A DNA stretch of 16,451 nucleotides from an uncultured Gemmatimonadota bacterium (GTDB taxonomy: Bacteria > Gemmatimonadota > Gemmatimonadetes > Gemmatimonadales > GWC2-71-9): the NCBI GenBank assembly GCA_913009915.1, contig CAJVYZ010000004.1, positions 1 to 16,451 of the forward strand, read 5' to 3'. The translations under genes were made by a program, and so were the position numbers. The notes beneath the pieces were generated by a model, which was not told the origin of the DNA, did not search any database, and saw only the letters and a list, made by a program, of their open reading frames with translations. Numbering within the stretch: position 1 is the stretch's first letter; each line of letters opens with the position of its first letter. Of the stretch, positions 1 through 6,852 are shown piece after piece.

Positions 1-416
1 CGATCGTGGTGGAGCCCTACCGCTCGATCGAGCGCTACAGCCACGTCATGCACATCGTCAGCGGGGTCGAGGGGCGCCTGTCCCAGGGGTACGATCAATT
101 CGACGCCTTCGCCGCGGCCTTCCCGGCTGGCACCGTGGTCGGTGCGCCAAAGGTCCGGGCCATGGAGCTGATCGAGAAACTGGAACCGGTGAGCCGGGGG
201 TTCTATGCCGGCACGGTGGGGTACTTCGGACACGGCGACACCATGGATCAGGCGATCGCCATCCGCACCATGACCTTCGAGGGAGGGCGCTACACCTACC
301 AGGCCGGCGCCGGCATTGTGGCCGACAGCATTCCGGAGCGGGAGTACCACGAAGTCCTCGCCAAAGGGGCCGCCCTTGGCGCCGCGCTCGAAATGGCCGC
401 CGGAGGATTACGCTGA
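1..416 (+). CDS. trpE: Anthranilate synthase component I, C-terminal part (5' end outside window)
   Basis: This is the last 138 codons or so of TrpE, which with TrpG converts chorismate and glutamine to anthranilate, the first step of tryptophan synthesis. The reading frame is open from the window edge, so the gene is cut by the window and is not broken. Visible chorismate-binding-fold motifs are [41 protein letters not shown] and the terminal [18 protein letters not shown]. These are standard for the TrpE/PabB/isochorismate synthase superfamily. The first ATG/GTG codons in this stretch are internal. The stop TGA overlaps the ATG of trpG by one base (TGATG), so the two subunits are probably translationally coupled. 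PabB would share these motifs, but the following trpG-D-C-F-B-A genes fix the assignment as TrpE. Confidence 0.96.
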   Translation, partial: IVVEPYRSIERYSHVMHIVSGVEGRLSQGYDQFDAFAAAFPAGTVVGAPKVRAMELIEKLEPVSRGFYAGTVGYFGHGDTMDQAIAIRTMTFEGGRYTYQAGAGIVADSIPEREYHEVLAKGAALGAALEMAAGGLR

Positions 417-1006
417 TGCGAGTCTTGCTCATCGACAACTACGATTCGTTTACCTACAACCTCGCCCAGGCGCTGCAGGTTCTAGGCGCCGAGGTAGTGG
501 TCCGTCGCAACGACCAGCTATCGGTCGGCCAGGCCACCGCCATCGGCGCCAGCCACCTGATCGTGTCCCCCGGGCCGGGCCGTCCCGAGTCGGCCGGCAA
601 CACCATGGCGATCATCGACGCCCTGTACCGCCAGATCCCGGTGCTGGGCGTGTGCCTCGGCCATCAGGCATTGGTCAGCGTACTCGGCGGTCGAGTGGTG
701 CACGCCCGGACGCTGATGCACGGAAAGACATCCAGCATCCACCACGACGGCCTGGGCCTCTTCAGCGGACTCCCACAACCATTCGAGGCCGGCCGGTACC
801 ATTCGTTGGTGGTGGATCTACTGCCGGACGACCTCACGGTTTCCGCTTACACGCGCGAGTGGGACGTGATGGCCGTGAGGCACGTGTCGCTCCCCGTCGT
901 TGGCGTCCAGTTCCACCCGGAAAGTGTCCTCACCCCGGATGGCCCCCGGCTGTTGGAAAACTTCCTCGCGTTCCGCAGCGGCGCCGCCGTGCTGGAGTCC
1001 GTATGA
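416..1006 (+). CDS. trpG: Anthranilate synthase component II (glutamine amidotransferase)
   Basis: This 196-aa class I glutamine amidotransferase supplies ammonia to TrpE. The N-terminus LLIDNYDSFTYNL is the family signature. The nucleophile is Cys80 in GVCLGHQAL, and the His167/Glu169 pair lies in GVQFHPES. The oxyanion region SPGPGRP is at 51-57 and an MHGKTS motif at 101-106. Length is typical for a stand-alone TrpG. The same family includes PabA, and some organisms use one protein for both; the sequence alone cannot exclude a shared role in folate synthesis. The start overlaps the trpE stop, and the end overlaps the trpD start as ATGA. Confidence 0.97.
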   Translation: MRVLLIDNYDSFTYNLAQALQVLGAEVVVRRNDQLSVGQATAIGASHLIVSPGPGRPESAGNTMAIIDALYRQIPVLGVCLGHQALVSVLGGRVVHARTLMHGKTSSIHHDGLGLFSGLPQPFEAGRYHSLVVDLLPDDLTVSAYTREWDVMAVRHVSLPVVGVQFHPESVLTPDGPRLLENFLAFRSGAAVLESV

Positions 1007-2016
1007 ACATCTCGTCGGTGCTGGAGACACTGCTCGACAATCGCGACCTGGGCGAGACGGAAGCGGCAGAATTGCTACGAGGGTTGATCGACCCGGGGGT
1101 TCCGGACGTGGCCAAGAGCGCGGCGCTCGTGGCACTCCGAGCCAAGGGTGAAACGGCCGCGGAGGTCCGGGCCATGGCCCTGGCCCTGCGGGATCAGGCC
1201 ACCGCCGTCGATCTCCCGTCATGGACTTGCCGAATTGATACTTGCGGCACCGGGGGCGACGGCTCCGGCAGCGTCAACATCTCTACCGCCACTGCCCTCG
1301 TCGTCGCCGCGATGGAGATCCCGGTAGTGAAGCACGGGAACCGATCGGCATCGAGCCGCTCGGGGAGTGCCGACGTCATCGAAGCGCTCGGCATCGATAT
1401 GGCGACTTCTCCCCAAGAGGTCGAAGCTGCCCTCGCCGGTAACGGGTTCGCTTTTCTGTTCGCCCCGGCGTTTCACCCGGCCATGAAGGCGGTTTTGCCC
1501 GTACGAAAGGCCCTGGGCATTGGCACGGTGTTCAACCTCCTGGGTCCCCTGGTCAACCCAGGCACTCCTACCCATCAACTGGTGGGAGCCTACAGCCCCC
1601 GCGCGGCCAGCCTCCTGGCCGGGGCGCTGGCAGGCATGGGCCTCGAGCGAGCATTCGTGGTCCACGGCGCGCCGGCGTGGGACGAAGCCACGCCTGTTGG
1701 CCCGTTCCTCCTTCTCGACGTTCTCGAGGGAAAGGTGCGGCAACGAACCATCGACCCCTCCGAGTATGGTATCCCCCGCTGCAGCCCTGATGACCTCCAG
1801 GGAGGCGACCCGTCCGAGAATGCACGGCTGCTCGAGCAGATACTCCAGGGAGAGCCGGGCCCCAGGCGGGATGCCGTGGTGCTCAACGCCGCGCTGGTCC
1901 TGCAGTTGGTGCACGGCCTAGCACCTCTGGAGGCGGCACATCGGGTAACGGCCGCGCTGGAGTCCGGCATGGCGGCGACCCTGCTCGCCCGGCTGAGGGC
2001 CCGGAGGGCGGCATGA
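1003..2016 (+). CDS. trpD: Anthranilate phosphoribosyltransferase
   Basis: This 337-aa enzyme transfers phosphoribose from PRPP to anthranilate. The PRPP/Mg binding motif GTGGDGSGSVNIST is at about residues 82-95, the KHGNRSASSRSGSADV motif at 110-125, and the FNLLGPLVNP segment is characteristic of the family. The N-terminal helical domain and total length are normal. The open frame continues upstream through trpG to about position 316, but that is a GC-rich shadow. The ATG at 1003 overlaps the trpG stop as ATGA and begins right where TrpD homology starts. The 3' end overlaps trpC by 4 bp. Confidence 0.97.
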   Translation: MNISSVLETLLDNRDLGETEAAELLRGLIDPGVPDVAKSAALVALRAKGETAAEVRAMALALRDQATAVDLPSWTCRIDTCGTGGDGSGSVNISTATALVVAAMEIPVVKHGNRSASSRSGSADVIEALGIDMATSPQEVEAALAGNGFAFLFAPAFHPAMKAVLPVRKALGIGTVFNLLGPLVNPGTPTHQLVGAYSPRAASLLAGALAGMGLERAFVVHGAPAWDEATPVGPFLLLDVLEGKVRQRTIDPSEYGIPRCSPDDLQGGDPSENARLLEQILQGEPGPRRDAVVLNAALVLQLVHGLAPLEAAHRVTAALESGMAATLLARLRARRAA

Positions 2017-2813
2017 GCTTTCTGGCGACCATGGCGCAACAGAGCGAATCGCGCCTCCAGCGGGCCATGTCCCGGGAGCCGCTCGAAGAACTGACGGCTC
2101 GTGCCCTCGACCGCCCTACCCCACCCGAGTATCACCCGGACGGGTTCGAGATCTGGGCAGAACTGAAACCCCGGTCACCCTCTGAGGGGACCCTGGGGAG
2201 CGGTGGACACGCGTGGTTGGTGCACCGAGCCCTGGCCTATGTCCGTGGTGGCGCCAGCGTGCTATCGGTGCTGACCGAGCCGTCGGTGTTCGGCGGATCG
2301 CTGGATCTCCTCAGCCGGATCGTCAATGGGACGGACCATCCGATCCTGCGGAAAGACTTCCTGGTGCATCCCTACCAAGTGTGGCAGACCCGTGCTCACG
2401 GGGCCGCCGGCGTGCTACTGATCGCCAGGATGCTGCCGGACGGCGTGCTCGAATCGATGGTTGACGCCGCCGACGACGCGGGCCTGTTCGTGTTGCTGGA
2501 GGCCTTCGATCAAGCGGAGCTCGATCGCGCGACCCGGTTCGCCTCCAGCACCCGTCCGTACCTGATCCCCGGGGTGAACTGCCGAAACCTGGCAACTCTG
2601 CGGGTCGATCTCTCCCGGTTGGCCGAGTTCAGGTTGCCGGCTTGCCGGGTGATGGCCGAGAGCGGGGTGCAGTCGGCGGCCGATGCGGCCAGAGCCGTGG
2701 CGCTCGGCTACCATGGCGCCCTGGTCGGCAGCGCCTTGATGCGCAGCTCACACCCCGAGGATTTGGTGCACGAATTACTCGTGAGCGGGAGGTCGGCATG
2801 CCTCCCGGCGTGA
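2013..2813 (+). CDS. trpC: Indole-3-glycerol phosphate synthase
   Basis: This 266-aa TIM-barrel enzyme closes the indole ring, converting CdRP to indole-3-glycerol phosphate. Visible family motifs are AELKPRSPSEG (Lys52), LRKDFLVHPYQV (catalytic-type Lys114), VLLEAF (Glu163), GVNCRNL and MAESGVQ, ending with the phosphate-binding region GALVGSALM. These match the Lys/Lys/Glu catalytic set known for the family. The start codon overlaps the trpD stop (ATGA). The last 16 bases overlap the trpF start. It is a single-function TrpC and is not fused to TrpF as in enterobacteria. Confidence 0.96.
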   Translation: MSFLATMAQQSESRLQRAMSREPLEELTARALDRPTPPEYHPDGFEIWAELKPRSPSEGTLGSGGHAWLVHRALAYVRGGASVLSVLTEPSVFGGSLDLLSRIVNGTDHPILRKDFLVHPYQVWQTRAHGAAGVLLIARMLPDGVLESMVDAADDAGLFVLLEAFDQAELDRATRFASSTRPYLIPGVNCRNLATLRVDLSRLAEFRLPACRVMAESGVQSAADAARAVALGYHGALVGSALMRSSHPEDLVHELLVSGRSACLPA

Positions 2814-3463
2814 AGATCTGCGGCCTCACCTGCATCGCCGACGTGGAGTGGGCCGTCGCCTGCGGCGCCGACGCCATCGGGCTGGTATTGGTACCTTCGC
2901 CCAGACAGGTAGCCGAGAGGAGCGTCCTGAACTTGCTGCGCGCTGCTGGACCGGATGTGATCAAGGTTGCCGTGTTCCGATTCGTTTCCGACGACGACAT
3001 GCGTGGGCTCACCGACCTGGGATTCGACGCAGTTCAGGGAGAGCGAAGAGTGGAAGGCGTGCCGGCAATGCCCGCCACGCTGGCGTTTCTTCCGGTGATC
3101 AATGACGGTCCCCGGCTCCAATCGCGGGCCGACGACGCCGTGAACGCCGGGCACCATTCGGCTGTCGCCAGATTGGACCGGCTGGGAAACCCAGCTTTGC
3201 TCCTCGACGGACCCCGCGGCGGGGGCCGAGGAGTAGCGGCGGACACGCACCGGGCCACAGCCCTGGCCCAGTGCCATCGGATCGTCCTGGCGGGTGGGCT
3301 CACTCCCGAGAACGTGGCCCGGTCCGTAGCTGACGTCGGACCGGTGGCGGTCGACGTCAGCAGCGGCGTCGAGTCGGGTCCCGGCCTGAAGGACCACCAA
3401 CGAGTGAGGGCGTTCATCGAGGCCGCTCGGGCAACGACTGTCACCAAGGAAACAATCCCATGA
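2798..3463 (+). CDS. trpF: Phosphoribosylanthranilate isomerase
   Basis: This 221-aa TIM-barrel isomerase converts PRA to CdRP, the step between TrpD and TrpC. It starts at the ATG at 2798, preceded by a strong GGGAGG ribosome site (2787-2792) five bases upstream; the frame is open farther upstream but only inside trpC. Motifs are VKICGLT with the catalytic-type Cys8, GADAIGLVL, LLLDG with the presumed general acid Asp137, VLAGGLTPENV and VAVDVSSGVES. The middle of the protein is diverged: the usual QLHG strand reads VQGER, and the GGTG-x-FDW segment is replaced by GGGRGVA. The key catalytic residues and the phosphate-binding C-terminal half are intact, so it is probably active. Confidence 0.94.
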   Translation: MPPGVKICGLTCIADVEWAVACGADAIGLVLVPSPRQVAERSVLNLLRAAGPDVIKVAVFRFVSDDDMRGLTDLGFDAVQGERRVEGVPAMPATLAFLPVINDGPRLQSRADDAVNAGHHSAVARLDRLGNPALLLDGPRGGGRGVAADTHRATALAQCHRIVLAGGLTPENVARSVADVGPVAVDVSSGVESGPGLKDHQRVRAFIEAARATTVTKETIP

Positions 3464-4656
3464 CCGCAACGACATGGCCTGACGCCCGAGGCCGCTTCGG
3501 CAAGTTCGGCGGACGCTACGTACCCGAAACCCTGGTCGGTGCCCTGGAGAGACTGGACCTGGCGGCGCACGAGGCGCTGGCAGATGAGCGCTTTGGGGAG
3601 ACGTTGTCGCTGGAACTCGAGAGTTGGGTCGGCCGACCCACGCCGCTGTCCCGAGCGCAGCGGTTGGGCGACGCGTGGGGTTTAGAGTTGTGGCTCAAGC
3701 GGGAAGACCTGGCCCATACCGGTGCCCACAAGATCAACAACGCCGTGGGACAGGCGCTGCTGGCCCAACGCATGGGCGCCGGCAGGGTGGTGGCCGAAAC
3801 CGGAGCCGGGCAGCACGGGGTGGCAGCCGCTGCTGCCTGCGCCCGCCTGGGCCTTCCCTGCACCGTCTACATGGGAGCCATCGACATGAAGCGCCAGGCG
3901 CCCAACGTCCAGCGGATGCGCCTGTTCGGCACCGAGGTCGTTCCGGTGGAAGCCGGCGACGCCACCTTGCGGGCGGCTATCGACGAGGCGATGCGGGATT
4001 GGGTAGCCGACCCCGAAGGCACCTTCTATCTCCTAGGATCGGTGGTAGGGCCTCACCCGTACCCCTGGTTGGTGAGGCAATTCCAGCGCGTCATCGGGAT
4101 CGAGGCCAGGCACCAATTCTTGAAGCGTACTGGTGGCCTGCCCGATGCTTGTATCGCCTGCGTCGGGGGCGGGTCGAACGCCATCGGCTTATTCCATCCG
4201 TTCCTGGACGATCCGGTGGAGCTGATCGGAATCGAGGCGGGCGGGGCCACGGGCCGGAGCGGTATAGATGGTGGGGCCGGACACGCTGCCACCATCACCC
4301 ACGGCAGTCCCGGCGTGCTTCACGGCTGTTACAGCATGCTGCTGCAGGATAGTGACGGTCAAATACTCGAAACCCATTCCGTATCGGCGGGCCTGGACTA
4401 TCCTGGTGTTGGGCCGGAGCATTCGTTTCTCAATAGTAGTAGTATTGCATACTACTATACTGTGAGTGATGCGGAGGCCATTGGCGCCCTGGAGGAGTGC
4501 AGCCGACTGGAGGGTATCCTGCCGGCGCTGGAAACGGCCCACGCCCTTGCGGGAGCCAAAAACTACGGCCGGGACCATCCCGGGGCGTCGCTCCTCCTCG
4601 GCTGCTCGGGTCGGGGAGACAAGGACCTCGATATTCTGGCCGGGGCGGGACTGTGA
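3460..4656 (+). CDS. trpB: Tryptophan synthase beta subunit
   Basis: This 398-aa PLP enzyme condenses indole with serine to give tryptophan. Motifs in order are GRFGKFGGRYVPETL (N-terminus), LKREDLAHTGAHKINNA with PLP-Lys91, AETGAGQHG with catalytic Glu113, the phosphate-binding GGGSNAIG, and PALETAHAL. Length and order match the canonical TrpB1 family. The start ATG overlaps the trpF stop and follows an AAGGAAA ribosome site. One patch is odd: after GPEHSFLNS, where relatives usually have a -GR-[AE]-[DE]YV- type stretch, this protein reads SSIAYYYTVSD. That patch coincides with an AT-rich 9-bp hairpin in the DNA (4437-4457). Overall length is not disturbed there, so the gene looks functional. 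Confidence 0.97.
   Translation: MTATTWPDARGRFGKFGGRYVPETLVGALERLDLAAHEALADERFGETLSLELESWVGRPTPLSRAQRLGDAWGLELWLKREDLAHTGAHKINNAVGQALLAQRMGAGRVVAETGAGQHGVAAAAACARLGLPCTVYMGAIDMKRQAPNVQRMRLFGTEVVPVEAGDATLRAAIDEAMRDWVADPEGTFYLLGSVVGPHPYPWLVRQFQRVIGIEARHQFLKRTGGLPDACIACVGGGSNAIGLFHPFLDDPVELIGIEAGGATGRSGIDGGAGHAATITHGSPGVLHGCYSMLLQDSDGQILETHSVSAGLDYPGVGPEHSFLNSSSIAYYYTVSDAEAIGALEECSRLEGILPALETAHALAGAKNYGRDHPGASLLLGCSGRGDKDLDILAGAGL
4437..4457. repeat. Perfect 9-bp inverted repeat (hairpin) inside trpB
   Basis: The arms TAGTAGTAT (4437-4445) and ATACTACTA (4449-4457) are separated by the 3-base loop TGC. The stretch 4432-4461 is strikingly AT-rich and simple (AGT AGT AGT ... TAC TAC TAT) inside a GC-rich gene. 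It encodes a Ser-rich then Tyr-rich patch. It lies about 200 bp before the trpA start. Confidence 0.85.
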
Positions 4657-5489
4657 CAGCGCCACCCGTGGGACGGGTCACGGCGCTGGAGAGACGGCTG
4701 AAACACCCTACGTCGGGGGCTCCCGCATTGGTGGCCTACCTCACGGCTGGATTCCCCAGTAGATCGGCCTTTCCCGATCTCCTCAGGTCGGTGGCAGGGG
4801 TAGCCGATGCCGTGGAAATCGGCGTACCGTTCACCGACCCCATGGCCGACGGAATCACCATCCAGCGGACCAGCCGGATCGCTTTGGAGGACGGGGTCAC
4901 CCTGCACTGGATCTTGGAGATGCTGGGATCTGTTGGGCGGCTCGAGGCGCCGGTGCTGTTGATGTCATACGTCAACCCGCTGCTGGCCTATGGTTGGCAT
5001 CGGCTGACGGACCGAGCCGGCGAGGTCGATGTGGCCGGCTTCATCGTGCCCGATCTCCCGTGGGAGGAGTGCCAGCCGGTTCGCAGCAGGATCGAGGGCG
5101 CCGGAATGGCGTTGGTACAACTGGTGAGTCCGCTCACCCCCGAACCACGACTGCAGACGTTGTGCGCCGCCAGCCGCGGGTTCGTCTATGCGGTTACCAC
5201 CACCGGGACGACAGGTGGGGAGGGGAATACCGAGGGAATCGCCGACTACCTCAGGCGCGTCACTCGGCACAGCACAGTGCCGGTGTGTGCCGGATTCGGC
5301 ATCCGCAGCACGCGCCAGGTTCGCCAGCTTGCACCGCACGTGGATGGCGTCGTGATCGGGTCGGCGTTGCTCGAGGTGATCGAGCGCGGTGGGGAACCCG
5401 CACGGTTTCTCCGCGACTTGTGTGAGGGGAGTTCGGGCGGGATGGGCGGGGCGGGGCAGCGGGGCGGTCCCGCGGCCGCTACCCCCTAG
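4653..5489 (+). CDS. trpA: Tryptophan synthase alpha subunit
   Basis: This 278-aa TIM-barrel subunit cleaves indole-3-glycerol phosphate and channels indole to TrpB. The motif VEIGVPFTDPMADG carries the catalytic-type Glu55 and Asp66. Others are LMSYVNPLL, GFIVPDLPWEE, YAVTTTGTTG and the phosphate loop GFGIRS...GVVIGSALLE. I place the start at GTG 4653, which overlaps the trpB stop as GTGA, matching the packing of the operon; a GTG at 4668 is possible. The frame open farther upstream lies inside trpB. The C-terminus is odd: the last 20 or so residues (GSSGGMGGAGQRGG and onward) are low complexity and encoded by G-run repeats, unlike the usual short charged end. It converges with the next gene, leaving only 8 bp between stops. 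Confidence 0.95.
   Translation: MTAPPVGRVTALERRLKHPTSGAPALVAYLTAGFPSRSAFPDLLRSVAGVADAVEIGVPFTDPMADGITIQRTSRIALEDGVTLHWILEMLGSVGRLEAPVLLMSYVNPLLAYGWHRLTDRAGEVDVAGFIVPDLPWEECQPVRSRIEGAGMALVQLVSPLTPEPRLQTLCAASRGFVYAVTTTGTTGGEGNTEGIADYLRRVTRHSTVPVCAGFGIRSTRQVRQLAPHVDGVVIGSALLEVIERGGEPARFLRDLCEGSSGGMGGAGQRGGPAAATP
5435..5464 (+). repeat. G-tract cluster at 3' end of trpA (G-quadruplex-like)
   Basis: Six runs of three or four G occur within 30 bases, separated by 1-4 nt. They resemble the octamer array at 5781-5812 (shared GCGGGGC words). On the coding strand they encode the Gly-rich TrpA tail. Confidence 0.7.
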
Positions 5490-5497
5490 CTAGATCC

Positions 5498-5776
5498 CTA
5501 GTTGCCAACTTCCGTGAGCTTCCTGATGCGGACGATTTCAGATCGAGGCACCACCAGGTCTCGGTGATCCACCTTGACGCCATACAACATGGTACGATCG
5601 AGATACTCCTCCCACGACTGCGATCCCGCTCGATGAACGCCGACGTCCTTGAGGTACGCCTGCTCGTCGTCCTCTCGGTCGAACCGTCCCACGTAGGTGG
5701 TATCGCCGGAAGTCTCGACCACCACGGTGATGCCGTGCAATTCATGATGGCCGGGATGGAACACGTGGCCGGACAT
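5498..5776 (-). CDS. Small hypothetical protein, possibly a small beta-barrel fold
   Basis: I do not recognise this 92-aa protein with certainty. It starts MSGHVFHPGHHELHG and then has alternating hydrophobic strands (GITVVVETSGDTTYVGRF, KVDHRDLVVPRSEIVRIRKL). That pattern, with a central Gly turn and a closing hydrophobic strand, recalls LSm/SH3-like small barrels, but this is inference. It has no signal peptide or membrane segment. It lies downstream of the bacilliredoxin gene on the same strand and may be cotranscribed. No clear ribosome site precedes the ATG; a G/C octamer repeat begins 4 bp upstream. A competing frame at 5479-5745 gives a Ser/Arg-rich peptide and looks like a shadow. The gene converges with trpA, 8 bp apart. 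Confidence 0.72.
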   Translation of the reverse strand: MSGHVFHPGHHELHGITVVVETSGDTTYVGRFDREDDEQAYLKDVGVHRAGSQSWEEYLDRTMLYGVKVDHRDLVVPRSEIVRIRKLTEVGN

Positions 5777-5780
5777 TAAG

Positions 5781-5812
5781 CGGGGCGGCGGGGCGGCGGG
5801 GCGGCGGGGCAG
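5781..5812. repeat. Octamer tandem array (CGGGGCGG)x4, G-quadruplex motif
   Basis: There are three exact copies of CGGGGCGG and a fourth ending CGGGGCAG. The + strand therefore reads four G4 runs separated by CGGC, a textbook quadruplex-type pattern. It sits 4 bp 5' of the start codon of the 92-aa gene, where a ribosome site would be expected. The rest of the gap to the bacilliredoxin stop (5813-5852) shows nothing. Confidence 0.9.
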
Positions 5813-5852
5813 ATGATGGCAGCCCAGACTGAAGCTTGGTAAAGAACAGCGG

Positions 5853-6281
5853 TCATACCGTGGTGCCGCAGTGTTTATCGAACGCGGCTGTAAGGTCGGC
5901 CGAAATGTCTTCGACGCTCCGCCCCTCGATCATGTGCCGGTGTAACATCATGACTACTCCACCGTCGTGCAGCAGTGCCATCGACGGCGAGCTGGGCTGG
6001 AAGTCTTCCCCGAAGTAGCTGCGGGCGCGCTGGGTGGCCTCGGTGTCCATGCCGGCGAAGACCGAATACACTCTGTCGGGCGTGACCCCGTGGCTCAGCG
6101 CGTGCTTCAGCGCCGGCCGGGCCGTCCCGGCGGCACAGCCGCACACCGAGTTGACCAGCACCAGCGCGGTACCACTGTGGTTTGCCAGGACAGCGTCGAC
6201 TTCGGCGATCGTGGTTAGTTCTTCTAGACCCATGGCCACGGTTTCGTCGCGCATGGGTTGGACCAGTGTGGGATCGTACAT
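5853..6281 (-). CDS. BrxA/BrxB-family bacilliredoxin (YphP/YqiW-like)
   Basis: This 142-aa thioredoxin-fold protein closely matches the usual 144-aa length of the family. The N-terminus MYDPTLVQPMRDE and the active site NSVCGCAAGTARPA (Cys47 and Cys49, a CxC motif) are diagnostic of the bacilliredoxin/DUF1094 family. In Firmicutes such proteins remove bacillithiol from proteins or show weak disulfide isomerase activity. I chose the ATG at 6281 because GAGGAG lies 6 bases upstream and homology begins there. The frame extends to 6341, but that extension encodes the heptamer repeat. It follows sufU after a 118-bp gap, so a link to sulfur or thiol handling in the SUF operon is plausible. Whether this organism makes bacillithiol cannot be judged from the window. 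Confidence 0.93.
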   Translation of the reverse strand: MYDPTLVQPMRDETVAMGLEELTTIAEVDAVLANHSGTALVLVNSVCGCAAGTARPALKHALSHGVTPDRVYSVFAGMDTEATQRARSYFGEDFQPSSPSMALLHDGGVVMMLHRHMIEGRSVEDISADLTAAFDKHCGTTV

Positions 6282-6320
6282 TCTTGCTCCTCGTGCCAAC
6301 TGATGATGAGATCTAAGGGC

Positions 6321-6341
6321 GTAGGACGTAGGACGTAACAC
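6321..6341. repeat. Heptamer array (GTAGGAC)x3 upstream of bacilliredoxin
   Basis: Two exact GTAGGAC units are followed by GTAACAC, period 7. The array lies in the sufU-bacilliredoxin gap, about 40 bp upstream of the chosen start codon. Confidence 0.75.
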
Positions 6342-6366
6342 GATATGGACCCAGCCTACAGGTTAT

Positions 6367-6400
6367 TTCGATATTCGATGTTCATTGTTCAATATTCACC
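6367..6400. repeat. Degenerate heptamer array (TTCGATA-type) at the sufU stop
   Basis: Units in order are TTCGATA, TTCGATG, TTCATTG, TTCAATA and the partial TTCACC, period 7. The array is AT-rich and ends exactly at the first base of the sufU stop codon (read on the - strand). No promoter or terminator is evident in it. Confidence 0.8.
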
Positions 6401-6852
6401 TACTCCGTCGTCACCGCTTCGGATGCATCCTCCAGCGCCGCGTTCAGCGTATGCCAACTGAGGCTGGCGCACTTGACCCGCACCGGAAATTCCGACACGC
6501 CGGCAAACAGGATCAGCTTGCCGAGTACCTCTTTGCTCTCCTGGGGCGATACCTGTCCCGTCACCAGCTTCTGGAAACTGGCGAACAATTCCTTGGCCTC
6601 GGACACGCGCTTGCCCTTGACCGCCTGGGTCATGAGCGACGCCGAAGCTTTGGAGATGGCGCAGCCATTGCCGATGAAACTCGCGTCGGCGATCACGTCG
6701 CCATCGAGCTCGACCCACACCTTGAGGTTGTCGCCACACAGCGGGTTGTGCCCCTCGGCGTGGTGCGGTGTGTCGCTGATCTCCCGAAAATTTCGCGGCG
6801 AGCGATTGTGGTCGAGAATGACTTCTTGGTACAGCTGCTTGAGCTCCGCCAT
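6400..6852 (-). CDS. sufU: SufU-type Fe-S cluster assembly / sulfur acceptor protein
   Basis: This 150-aa IscU-fold protein accepts sulfur from SufS. It has the three conserved Cys and the Asp of the family: Cys39 and Asp41 in NPLCGDNL, Cys64 in GNGCAISKAS and Cys128 in KCASLSWHTL. The roughly 20-residue insertion between the second and third Cys marks SufU rather than IscU. In Bacillus SufU binds Zn and acts as a sulfur shuttle for SufS, and the same role is inferred here. The ATG at 6852 overlaps the sufS stop (TGATG); the open frame farther upstream is a sufS shadow. No sufE or A-type carrier gene is seen nearby, which fits SufU as the partner of SufS. Confidence 0.95.
   Translation of the reverse strand: MAELKQLYQEVILDHNRSPRNFREISDTPHHAEGHNPLCGDNLKVWVELDGDVIADASFIGNGCAISKASASLMTQAVKGKRVSEAKELFASFQKLVTGQVSPQESKEVLGKLILFAGVSEFPVRVKCASLSWHTLNAALEDASEAVTTE

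Noticed and set aside
316..1002. Upstream extension of the trpD frame through trpG
   Set aside because: It overlaps trpG completely, is Arg/Pro-rich, and TrpD homology and the ATGA overlap start at 1003.
6282..6341. 20-residue N-terminal extension of the bacilliredoxin
   Set aside because: It encodes the GTAGGAC array and upstream gap; the ribosome site and family start are at 6281.
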